From contig NW_026111228.1 of the NCBI RefSeq assembly GCF_024679095.1, positions 62,001-126,000 of the forward strand: a stretch of DNA of 64,000 nt, written 5' to 3'. Below, piece after piece: positions 28,944 to 41,448 of this stretch. Made by a program: the position numbers and the translations under genes. The notes below the pieces were generated by a model. That model worked only from the letters and a program-made list of their open reading frames with translations. It made no database searches and was not told the DNA's origin. The stretch is from Eriocheir sinensis. Lineage: Eukaryota > Arthropoda > Malacostraca > Decapoda > Varunidae. Each line of letters starts with the position of its first letter. Within the stretch, counting starts at the first letter, position 1.

Positions 28944-29760
28944 TTATACATAGAATAATGTAAAATCGTATGAAAATAAGTACAGAGAATATCAATAAAA
29001 TAATTTAAATTTGTATGAAAACAAAGATATAATCATGTAATTCGTATCAAAATAAATAAACAAAATACCAATAAAATAATATAAACTTGTATGAGTAAAC
29101 GTGTATAAATATAAATGTACAAAATACACATACAAAATAAACATAAAATAAGGTAAATTTGTAATGAAATATATGTACAAAATACACATAAAATAATGTA
29201 AATTTATATGAAAATATATATACAAATACACATAAAATACCATGAATTTGTATAAAATTATTCATTCAAAATAAATATTAAATAATGCAAATGCGTATAA
29301 AAATATATATAAAAAGTACATATAAAATAATGTAAATTCGTATCAATATAAATCAACAAAATACCAATAAAATAATATATATTTGAATGAAAATAGATTT
29401 ACAAAATACACATAATATACCTAAAATTTGTATTGAAATATATACAAAAACACATATAAATAATTTGAGTTTGTATGAAAATAGATATTCAAAATACACA
29501 TAAAACTAGGTAAATTTCTTTTGAAATATATATACAAAATACCCATAAAATATTGTAAATTTGTGTCAAAATATATAAACAAATACACATAAAATAACGT
29601 AAATTTGTATGAAAAATATATGCAAAATACACATTCAATAATGTCAAATCGTATCAAAATGAATGAGCAGAATATCACTAAAATAACGTAAATTTGTATG
29701 AAAATAAAGATGGAAAATACCCATAAAATAAAGCATATTTTTATAAAAATACATATACAA
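28944..29760 (-). repeat. 45-bp satellite array, minus orientation
   Basis: About 18 monomers in A-rich orientation, resembling 11700-12200 and the reverse of 36640-37150. A partial form of the GAGTAAACGTGTAT junction motif occurs at about 29092-29105 without a strand switch. Confidence 0.88.
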
Positions 29761-32700
29761 AAATTTACATTATTTGATATGTATTTTGTATATATATTTT
29801 TATACGTATTTACATAATTTCATATGTATTTTGTATATATATTTCTATAGAAATCTACTTTATTTTATGTGTATTCGTATATATATTTTGAAACAAATTT
29901 ACATTGTTTTATATGTATTTTTGAATATCTCTTTTAATACAAATTTACCTTACTGTATATGCATTTTGTATATTTATTTCAATACAAATTTAAATATTTT
30001 ATGTGTATTTTGGTATATATATTTTTATAAAAAATGCGATAATTTTTGGGAATTTTGCATCTTTATTTTCATACAAATTTACTTTTTTATTGATATTCTG
30101 TGTATTTATTTTGATACGATTTTACATTATTCTATTTGTTTTTTGTATATATATTTTTTATACACATTTACATTATTTAATGTGTATCTTGCATATATAT
30201 TTTATACAAATTTACGTTATTTTAAGTGTATTTGTTTCTACATTTTCATTCAAATTTACATTTATTTTAATTCGAAATTACATTATTTTATGTGTATTTT
30301 GTATACATTTTTTTATACGTATTTACTTAATTTTATGTGTATTTTGTATATATATTTTTTTAGAAATCTACGTTTTTTTATTTGTATTCGTATATCTATT
30401 TTGTAACAAATTTACATTGTTTTATATGTATTTTTGCATATCTCTTTCAATACAAACTTACCTTATTGTATGTGCATTTTGTATATTTATTTCAATGCAA
30501 ATTTAAATATTTTATGTGTATTTTGGTAATATATTTTTTATAAGAAATGCGCTATTTTATGGGAATTTTGCATCTTTATTTTCATACAAATTTACATTAT
30601 TTTATTAATATTCGGTGTATTTATTTTGGTACGATGTTACATTATTCTATTTGTTTTTTGTATATACTTTTTTATACATATTTACATTATTTAATGTGTA
30701 TCTTGCATATATATTTTATACAAATTTATTATCTATTATCTATTTTCATACAAATACACATTCTTTTCATGATATTTTGTTTATTTATTTTGACACGAAT
30801 TTACATTATTTGATATGTATTTTGTATATATATTTTTATACGTATTTAAATAATTTCATATGTATTTTGTATATATATTTCTATAGAAATCTACTTTATT
30901 TTATGTGTATTCGTATACATATTTTGAAACAAATTTACATTGTTTTATATGTATTTTTGAATATCTCTTTCAATGCAAATTTACCTTACTGTATATGCAT
31001 TTTGTATATTTATTTCAATACAAATTTAAATATTTTATGTGTATTTTGGTAAATATATTTTTATAAAAAATGAGATAATTTTGGAGAACTTGGATCTTTA
31101 TTTTCATACAAATTTACATTATTTTATTGATATTCTGTGAATTTATTTTGATACGATTTTACATTATTCTATTTGTTTTTTGTATATATATTTTTTATAC
31201 ACATTTACATTATTTAATGTGTATCTTGCATATATATTTTATACAAATTTACGTTTTTTTAAGTGTATTTGTTTATATATTTTCATTCAAATTTACATTA
31301 TTTGCTGTGTATTTTGTATATTTATTTCAATACAAATTTACCTAATTTTATGTGTATTTTGTATATTTCTTTTCAAACAAATTTAAACTATTTTTGTGTA
31401 TTTTTGTATATAGTTTTATACAAATTTAGGTTATTTTATGTACGCATTTACATTATTTAGTGTGTGTTTTGTATATATATTTTTTTGCAAATTTACTTTA
31501 TTTTATGTGCATTTTTGTACATATATTTTTATAGAAATTTGCGTTATTTGTATATGTTTTCTCATACAAATTTACATTATTTTATTGCTATTTAGTTTAT
31601 TTATTTTGACACGAATTACATGATTATATGTGTATTTTGTACATATTTTTTATACGTATTTACATTACTTAATGTGTATTTTGTTTATATATTTTTAAAC
31701 AAATCTACGTTATTATATGTATTTGTAAAATATTTTGATACAGATTTACATTATTTTATGTATTTTGTATGTACACTTCAATTCAAATTTAGCTTATTTT
31801 AGCTGTATTTTGTATATATATTTTCATACAAATTTAATTACTTCTGTGTATTTTCGTATATAGTTTTATACAAATTTACGATATTTTAAGTGTATTTTGT
31901 ATATTTATGTTTTTACAAATACACATTTTTTTATACGTATTTACTTAATTTTATGTGTATTTTGTATATATATTTTTTATAGAAATCTACGTTTTTTTAT
32001 TTGTATTCGTATATATATTTTGAAACAAATTTACATTGTTTTATATGTATTTTTGCATATCTCTTTCAATACAAATTTACCTTATTGTATGTGTATTTTG
32101 TATATTTATTTCAATACAAATTTAAATATTTTATGAGTATTTTGGTATATATATTTTTATAAGAAATGCGCTATTTTATGGGAATTTTGCATCTTTATTT
32201 TCATACAAATTTACATTATTTTATTAATATTCGGTGTATTTATTTTGATACGAATTTACATTATTCTATTTGTTTTTTGTATATACTTTTTTATACATAT
32301 TTACATTATTTAATGAGTATCATGCATATATATTTTATACAAATTTATTATCTATTATCTATTTTTATACAAATACACATTATTTTCATGATATTTTGTT
32401 TATTTATTTTGATACGAATTTACATTATTTGATATGTATTTTGTATATATATTTTTATACGTATTTACATAATTTCATGTTTTTTTTATATATATTTCTA
32501 TAGAAATCTACTTTATTTTATGTGTATTCGCATATATATTTTGAAACAAATTTACATTGTTTTATAATTTATGTATTTTTGAATATCTCTTTTAATACAC
32601 ATTTACCTTACTGTATATGCATTTTGTATATTTATTTCAATACAAATTTAAATATTTTATGTGTATTTTGGTATATATATTTTTATAAAAAATGCGATAA

Positions 32701-34930
32701 TTTTTGGGAATTTTGCATCTTTATTTTCATACAAATTTACATTATTTTATTGATATTCTGTGTATTTATTTTGATACGATTTTACATTATTCTATTTTTT
32801 TTATATATATTTTTATACACATTTACATTATTTAATGTGTATCATGCATATATATTTTATACAAATTTACGTTATTTTAAGTGTATTTGTTTTTATATTT
32901 TCATTCAAATTTACATTTATTTTAATTCGAAATTACATTATTTTATGTGTATTTTGTATACATTTTTTATACGTATTTACTTAATTTTATGTGTATTTTG
33001 TATATATATTTTTATAGAAATCTACGTTTTTTTATTTGTATTCGTATATATATTTTGAAACAAATTTAAATTGTTTTATATGGATTTTTGCATATCTCTT
33101 TCAATACAAATTTACCTTATTGTATGTGCATTTTGTATATTTATTTCAATGCAAATTTAAATATTTTATGTGTATTTTGGTATATATATTTTTATAAGAA
33201 ATGCGCTATTTTATGGGAATTTTGCATCTTTATTTTCATACAAATTTACATAATTTTATTAATATTCGGTGTATTTATTTTGATACGATGTTACATTATT
33301 CTATTTGTTTTTTGTATATACATTTTTATACATAGTTACATAATTTAATGTGTATCTTGCATATATATTTTATACAAATTTATTATCTAATATCTATTTT
33401 CATACAAATACACATTCTTTTCATGATATTTTGTTTATTTATTTTGACACGAATTTATATTATTTGATATGTATTTTGTATATATATTTTTATACGTATT
33501 TACATAATTTCATAGTTATTTTGTATATATATTTCTATAGAAATCTACTTTATTTTATGTGTATTCGTATATATATTTTGAAACAAATTTACATTGTTTT
33601 ATATGTATTTTTGAATATTTCTTTCAATACAAATTTACCTTACTGTATATGCATTTTGTATATTTATTTCAATATAAATTTAAATATTTTATGTGTATTT
33701 TGGTAAATATATTTTTATAAAAAATGCCATAATGTTTGGGAATTTTGTATCTTTATTTTCATACAAATTTTATATTATTTTATTGATATTCTGTGTATTT
33801 ATTTTGATACGATTTTACATTATTCTATCTGTTTTTTGTATATATATTATTTATACATATTTACATTATTTAATGTGTATCTTGCATATATATTTTATAC
33901 AAATTTACGTTATTTTAAGTGTATTTGTTTATATGTTTTCATTCAAATTTACATTATTTGATGTGTATATTGTATATGTATTTCAATACAAATTTACCTA
34001 ATTTTATGTGTATTTTGTATATTTCTTTTCAAACAAATTTAAATTATTTTTCTGTATTTTTGTATATAGTTTTATTCAAATTTAGGTTATTTTATGTACG
34101 CATTTACATTATTTAGTGTGTGTTTTGTATATATATTTTTTTTGCAAATTTACTTTATTTTATGTGCATTTTTGTACATATATTTTTATAGAAATTTGCG
34201 TTATTTGTATATGTTTTCTCAAAAAATTTACATTATCTTATTGCTATTTTGTTTATTTATTTTGATACGAATTACATGATTATATATGTATTTTGAACAT
34301 ATTTTTTATACGTATTTACATTACTTAATGTGTATTTTCTTTATATATTTTTAAACAAATCTACGTTATTATATGTATTTGTATAAATATTTTGATACAG
34401 ATTTACATTATTTTATGTATTTTGTATGTACATTTCAATTCAAATTTAGCTTATTTTAGCTGTATTTTGTATATATATTTTCATACAAATTTAATTACTT
34501 CTGTATATTTTTGTATATAGTTTTATACAAATTTACGATATTTTATGTGTATTTTGTATATTTATATTTTTACAAATACACATTCTTTTACTGGTATTTT
34601 GTTTATTTATTTTGATACGATTTTTATGTTTTTTTTGTATTCATTTTTTTATACGTATTTACTTAATTTATGTGTATTTTGTATATATTTTTATAGAAAT
34701 CTACGTTATTTTATGTGTATTCGTATATATATTTTGAAACAAATTTACATTGTTTTATATGTATTTTGCATATCTATTTCAATACAAATTTGCAAATTTA
34801 CTTTATTTTATGTGCATTTTTGTACATATATTTTTTTAGAAATTTGCGTTATTTTTTGTGTATTTGTATATGTTTTCTCATACAAATTTACATTATTTTA
34901 TTGCTATTTTGTTTATTTATTTTGATACAA
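29761..34930 (+). repeat. 45-bp satellite array with ~1.04/1.62 kb higher-order units
   Basis: T-rich orientation. The monomer ATTATTTGATATG recurs at about 29768, 30804, 32423 and 33458, giving intervals near 1036, 1619 and 1035 bp (23, 36 and 23 monomers). The first and third units share the chimeric junction TTTATTTTAATTCGAAATTA. The segment ends at the recurrent junction at 34920-34939. No gene is seen. Confidence 0.92.
29768..33457 (+). repeat. Three successive large higher-order units
   Basis: Units 29768-30803 and 32423-33457 are near-identical 23-monomer units. Unit 30804-32422 is the same type extended by 13 monomers (583 bp) that carry the TTTAGTGTGTGTTTTG subset also seen at 14930 and 34110. 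The equal lengths modulo 45 bp point to unequal exchange in register. Confidence 0.8.
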
Positions 34931-36486
34931 ATGAAAATAGATACCCAAAATATACATAAAATAAACTAAATTTGTATTGAAATATATATACAAAATACAT
35001 AAAATAATGTAGATTTGTATCAAAATATTTTAACAGATGCGCATAAAATAACGTAAATTTGTTTTAAAATATACAAAATACACATTAAATAATGTAAATA
35101 TGTATAAAAAAATATATAAAAAACACAAATAGAATAATGTAAAATCGTATCAAAATAAATACACAGAATGTTAATAAAACAATGTAAATTTGTATGAAAA
35201 TAAAGAAGGAAAATACCCATTAAATAACGCATTTTTTTATAAAAATATATATACCAAAATACACATGAAAAAATTAATTTGTATTAAAATAAATATACAA
35301 AATACACATACAATAAGGTAAATCTGTATTGAAATAGATATGCAAAATACACATAAAACAATGTAAATTTGTTTCAAAATATATATACGAATACACATAA
35401 AATAACGTAGATTTGTATAAAAATATATATACAAAATACACATAAAATGAAGTAAATACGTATAAGAAAATGTATACAAAATACACATAAAATAATGTAA
35501 ATTCGTATCAAAATAAATAAACAAAATACCAATAAAAGAATGTGTATTTGTATAAATATAAAGATACAAAATACACATAAAATAACGTAAATTTGTATAA
35601 AACTATATACAAAAATACACTGAAGTATTTAAATTCGTATGAAAATAGATATACAAAATACAGATAAAATAAGCAAAATTTGAATTGAAATGTATATATA
35701 TATATATATTTTTACGTTGTTGCCTATTGCGCCAAAAATACATAAAATAATGTAGATTTGTATCAAAATATTTATAAAAATACCCATAAAATAACGCATT
35801 TTTTTTATTTATAAAAATATATATACCAAAATACACATCAAAAAATTAAATTTGTATTAAAATAAATCTACAAAAAACACATACAATAAGGTAAATTTGT
35901 ATTGAAATAGATATGCAAAATACATATAAAACAATGTAAATTTGTTTCAAAATATATATACGAATACACATAAAATAACGTAGATTTCTATAAAAATATA
36001 TATACAAAATACACATAAAATGAAGTAAATACGTATAAAAAAATGTATACAAAATACACATAAAATAATGTAAATTCGTATCAAAATAAATATACAAAAT
36101 ACCAGTAAAAGAATGTGTATTTGTATAAATATAAATATACAAAATACACATAAAACAGTATAAATTTATATAAAACTATATACAAAAATACACAAAAGTA
36201 ATTAAATTTGTATGAAAATATATACAAAATACACACAAAATAAGCTAAATTTGAATTGAAATATATTTACAAAATACATGAAATAAAATAAATTTGTATC
36301 AAAATATTTATACAAATACACATATAATAACGTAAATTTGTATGAAAATATATAAACAAAATACACATTAAATAATGTAAATACGTATAAAGAAATATGT
36401 ACAAAATACACATATAATCATGTAATTCGTATCAAAATAAATAAACAAAATACCAAAAAAATAATATAAATTTGTATGAGTAAACG
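34931..36486 (-). repeat. 45-bp satellite array, minus orientation, with SINE scrap
   Basis: A-rich orientation. It copies 15712-16960, except for an extra 30-35 bases around 35700-35733. 35850-36555 is also duplicated at 38170-38875 with an offset of 2320. Confidence 0.92.
35709..35733 (-). mobile_element. 25-bp 3'-end fragment of the SINE (5' truncated)
   Basis: The minus strand reads GGCGCAATAGGCAAC then AACGTAAAAA. This is the last ~20 bases of the SINE body plus the start of its A tail, with one base missing against the copies at 51165 and 52085. It is the only GC-rich patch in this segment. The sister copy at 16465-16485 reads straight through with no insert, so this is an insertion of an almost completely truncated element or a deletion remnant. 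Confidence 0.85.
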
Positions 36487-37552
36487 TGTATGTTGCATAT
36501 TTTTTCAATACAAATTTACCTTATTATATACGCATTTTGTATATTAATTTTAATACAAATTTAATTATTCGATGTGTATTTTTGTATCTGTATTTTTATA
36601 AACATGTGCTTTATTTTTTGGGTATTTTGCATCTTTATTTTCATACAAATTTACATTATTTTATTGATATTCTGCTCATTCATTTTGATACGAATTGACA
36701 TTATTCTATGTGTATTTTGTATATATTTTTCATACAAATTTACGTTATTTTATGTGTATTTGTTTATATAATTTGACACAAATTTACAATATTTTATGGG
36801 TATTTTGTATATACATTTCAAAAGAAATTTACCTAGTTTTATGTGTATTTTGTATATCTATTTTCATACAAACTCAAATTATTTCTATGTATTTTTGTAT
36901 ATATTTTAATACAAATTTTAGTTATGTTATATGTATTTTGTAAATTTATTTTCATTCAAATATATATTATTTTATTGGTGTTTTATTGATTTATATTGAT
37001 ACGAATTTACATTATTTTATATATACTTTGTATATATATTTTTATACGCTTTTACATTATTTAATATTTATTTTGAATATATATTTTTATACAAATTAAT
37101 GGTATTTTATGTGTATTTGTATATATATTTTTATATAAATTTACATTATTTTATGTGTATTTTGTACATATATTTTTTTACAAATCTACCTTATTTTATG
37201 TTTATTTTGTATGGGTATTTTGTATATTTATATTTATCCAAATACACATTCTTTTATTGGTATTTTGTTTATTTATTTTAATTCGAATTTACATTATTTT
37301 ATGTGTATTTTGTATACATTTTTTTATACGTATTTACTTAATTTTATGTGTATTTTGTATATATATTTTTATAGAAATCTACGTTTTTTTATTTGTATTC
37401 GTATATACATTTTAAAACAAATTTACATTGTTTTATATGTATTTTTGCATATCTCTTTCAATACAAATTTACCTTATTGTATGTGCATTTTGTATATTTA
37501 TTTCAATGTAAATTTAAATATTTTATGTGTTTTTTGGTATATATATTTTTGT
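36487..37552 (+). repeat. 45-bp satellite array, plus orientation
   Basis: T-rich orientation, starting at the junction GAGTAAACGTGTATGTTGCA. It is the inverted counterpart of 11320-12235 over its first part, then matches 13470-14000. It ends abruptly where tatatttttgtaag meets actacgaaaatttg. Confidence 0.9.
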
Positions 37553-38806
37553 AAGACTACGAAAATTTGAATAAAAATATATACAAAAAAACAAAAAAAT
37601 AAATTTCAATTTGTATGAAAATAGATATACAAAATACACATATAATTACTTAAATTTGTATTTAAATACATGTACAAAAAACACATAAATAATGTAAATT
37701 TATATGAAATGAAAACAAATTCACATAAAATTCGCGTCAAAATAAATAAACAAAATATCAATAAAAGAATGTGTATTTGTATGAAAATAGATATACAAAA
37801 TACACATAAAATATCCTAAATTTGTATCAAACTATATACAAAAATACACAAAAATATTTTAAATTTGTATGAAAATAAATATACAAAATACACATAAAAT
37901 TAGGTAAATTTGTATTGAAATACATACACAAAATACACATAAAATAATGTAAATTTGAATGAAAATACATAAACAAATACACTTAAAATAACGTAAATTT
38001 GAATAAAAAAATATGTACAAAACAAAAATAGAATAATGCAAAATCGTATCAAAATAAATACACAGAATATTAATAAAATAATGTAAATTTGTATGAAAAT
38101 AAAGAAGCAAAATACCCATAAAATAACGCATTTATAAAAATAAATATACCAAAATACACATCAAAAAATTTAATTTGTATTAAAATAAATATACAAAAAA
38201 CACATACAATAAGGTAAATTTGTATTGAAATAGATATGCAAAATACATATAAAACAATGTAAATTTGTTTCAAAATATATATACGAGTACACATAAAATA
38301 ACGTAGATTTCTATAAAAATATATATAAAAAATACACATAAAATGAAGTAAATACGTATAAAAAAATGTATACAAAATACACATAAAATAATGTAAATTC
38401 GTATCAAAATAAATAAACAAAATACCAAAAAAGAATGTGTATTTGTATAAATATAAATATACAAAATACACATAAAATAACGTAAATTTATATAAAACTA
38501 TATACAAGAATACACAGAAGTAATTAAATTTGTATGAAAATATATACAAAATACACAAAATAAGCTAAATTTGAATTGAAATATATATACAAAATACATG
38601 AAATAAAGTAAATTTGTATCAAAATATTTATACAAATACACATATAATAACGTAAATTTGTATGAAAATATATAAACAAAATACACATTAAATAATGTAA
38701 ATACGTATAAAGAAATATGTACAAAATACACATATAATCATGTAATTCGTATCAAAATAAATAAACAAAATACCAAAAAAATAATATAAATTTGTATGAG
38801 TAAACG
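37553..38806 (-). repeat. 45-bp satellite array, minus orientation
   Basis: A-rich orientation. 38170-38806 repeats 35850-36486, including the strand-switch junction at the end. The beginning (37553-37640) resembles 6400-6500. Confidence 0.9.
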
Positions 38807-38875
38807 TGTATGTTGCATATTTTTTCAATACAAATTTACCTTATTATATACGCATTTTGTATATTAATTTTAATA
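38170..38875. repeat. Direct duplication of 35850-36555
   Basis: The offset is 2320 with very few differences. The duplicated piece carries the minus-to-plus junction GAGTAAACGTGTATGTTGCA, and similarity stops shortly after it. Confidence 0.85.
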
Positions 38876-40465
38876 TATGTGTATTTGAATATATATTTTG
38901 ATACAAATTTATATTATTTCATGTATTTTCTATATTTATTTCAATTCAAATTTAGCTTATTTTATGTGTCTTTTGTATATCTATTTTCATACAAATTTAA
39001 TTATTTTTGTTTATTTTTGTATATAGTTTTATACAATTTTACGTTATTTTATGTGTATTTTGTATATTTATATTTATACAAGTAAACATTCTTTTATTGG
39101 CATTTAGTTTATTTATTTTGATACGAGTTTACATTATTTTATGTGTATTTTGTATACATTTTCTTATACGTATTTACTTCATTTTATGTGTATTTTGTAT
39201 ATATATTTTTATAGAAATCTACGTTATTTTATGTGTATTCGTATACATATTTTGAAACAAATTTACATTGTTTTATGTGTATTTTGCATATCTATTTAAA
39301 GACAAATTTACATTATTGTATGTGCATTTTGGTATATATATTTTCATAAAAAATGAGTTGTTTTAATGGTATTTTGCATCTTTATTTTCATACAAATTTA
39401 CATTATTTGATTAATATTCTGTGTATTTATTTTGATACTATTTTAAATTATTCTATTTGTGTTTTGTATATATTTTTTTTTTACATATTTACATTATTTA
39501 ATGTGTATTTTCTATATATATTTCATACAAATTTACGTTATTTTAAGTGTATTTGTTTATATATTTTCATTCAAATTTACATTAATTTATGTGTATTTTG
39601 TATATGTATTTCAATAGAAATTTAACTAGTTTTATGTGTATTTTGTATATATATTTTCATACAAATACACATTCTTTTATTGATATTTTGTTTATTTATT
39701 TTGATGCGAATTTACCTTATTTAATGTGTATTGTGTATATATATTTTTATACGTATTTACGTCATTTCATGTGTATTTTGTATATATATTTCTATAGAAA
39801 TATACGTTATTTTATGTGTATTCGTATATATATTTTCAAACAAATATACATTGTTTTATGTGCATTTTGTATATTTTTTCAATACAAATTTCCCTTATTG
39901 TACGTGCATTTTGTATATTAATTTTAATACAAATTTAATTATTCTATGTGTATTCTTGCATATGTATTTTTAAAAAAATATGCTTTATTTTATGGGTATT
40001 TTGCATCTTATTTTCATACAAAATTACATTATTTTATTGATATTCTGTGTATTTATTTTGATACGATTTTACATAATTCTATGTATATTTTGTATATCTA
40101 TTTTATACAAATGCACGTTATTTTATGTGAATTTGTTTTCATTTCATACAAATTTACATTATTTTATGTGTATTTTGTACATGTATTTAAATACAAATTT
40201 AACTAATTATATGTGTATTTTGTATATCTATTTTCATACAAATTGAAATTTATTTATTTGTTTTTTGGTATATACTTTTATTCATATTTTCGTAATTTTA
40301 TATGTATTTTGTATATTTATTTTCCTACAAATATACGTTTTTTTATCTGAATTTTGTTTATTTATTTTGATACGAATTTTTGGTGTATTTGATATATATA
40401 TTTCTATACTTATTTACATAATTTTATATGTATTTTGAATATATATTTTCATAGAAATTTACTCT
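38807..40465 (+). repeat. 45-bp satellite array, plus orientation
   Basis: T-rich orientation. 38880-39300 copies about 21990-22380, and 39600-40465 copies about 22750-23716. Its last ~455 bases belong to the first copy of the 985-bp tandem duplication. Confidence 0.9.
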
Positions 40466-40994
40466 ATATGTATATACAAAAAAACACAAAAATAATTTAA
40501 ATTTGTATGAAAATAAATATACAAAATACACATAAAATTAGGTAAATTTGTATTGAAATACTTATACAAAATAAACTTAAAATAATGTCAATTTGAATGA
40601 AATTCTATAAACAAAAACACTTAAAATGACGTTAATTTGTATAAAATATATATAAAAAATACACATTAAATAATGAAAATATGTATAAAAAAATATATAC
40701 AAAATACAAATAGTATAATATAAAATCGTATCAAAATATATACACAGAATATTAATAAAATAATGTACATTTGTATGAAAACTAAGATGCAAAATACCTA
40801 TAAAATAACGCATTTTTTATAAAATTATATATACCAAAATACACGTAAAATATTTGAATTTGTATTAAAATAAATATACAAAATGCACATACAATAAGGT
40901 AAATTTGTATTGAAATAGATATGCAAAAAACATATAAAACAATGTAAATTTGTTTCAAAATATATATACGAATACACATAAAATAACGTAGATT
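40466..40994 (-). repeat. Minus-oriented satellite, first tandem copy
   Basis: About 12 A-rich monomers matching 41449-41979. The right boundary (cgtagatt to attttcat) is the duplication breakpoint and falls within a monomer. Confidence 0.9.
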
Positions 40995-41448
40995 ATTTTC
41001 ATACAAAATTACATTATTTTATTGATATTCTGTGTATTTATTTTGATACGATTTTACATAATTCTATGTATATTTTGTATATCTATTTTATACAAATGCA
41101 CGTTATTTTATGTGAATTTGTTTTCATTTCATACAAATTTACATTATTTTATGTGTATTTTGTACATGTATTTAAATACAAATTTAACTAATTATATGTG
41201 TATTTTGTATATCTATTTTCATACAAATTGAAATTTATTTATTTGTTTTTTGGTATATACTTTTATTCATATTTTCGTAATTTTATATGTATTTTGTATA
41301 TTTATTTTCCTACAAATATACGTTTTTATCTGAATTTTGTTTATTTATTTTGATACGAATTTTTGGTGTATTTGATATATATATTTCTATACTTATTTAC
41401 ATAATTTTATATGTATTTTGAATATATATTTTCATAGAAATTTACTCT
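40995..41448 (+). repeat. Plus-oriented satellite, second tandem copy
   Basis: About ten T-rich monomers matching 40010-40465. The reverse complement also matches 6226-6520. Confidence 0.9.

Noticed and set aside
27500..29760. A second SINE or other mobile element in the region right of 27338
   Set aside because: Composition and period are uniform satellite, and all bases can be assigned to monomers in one or the other orientation.
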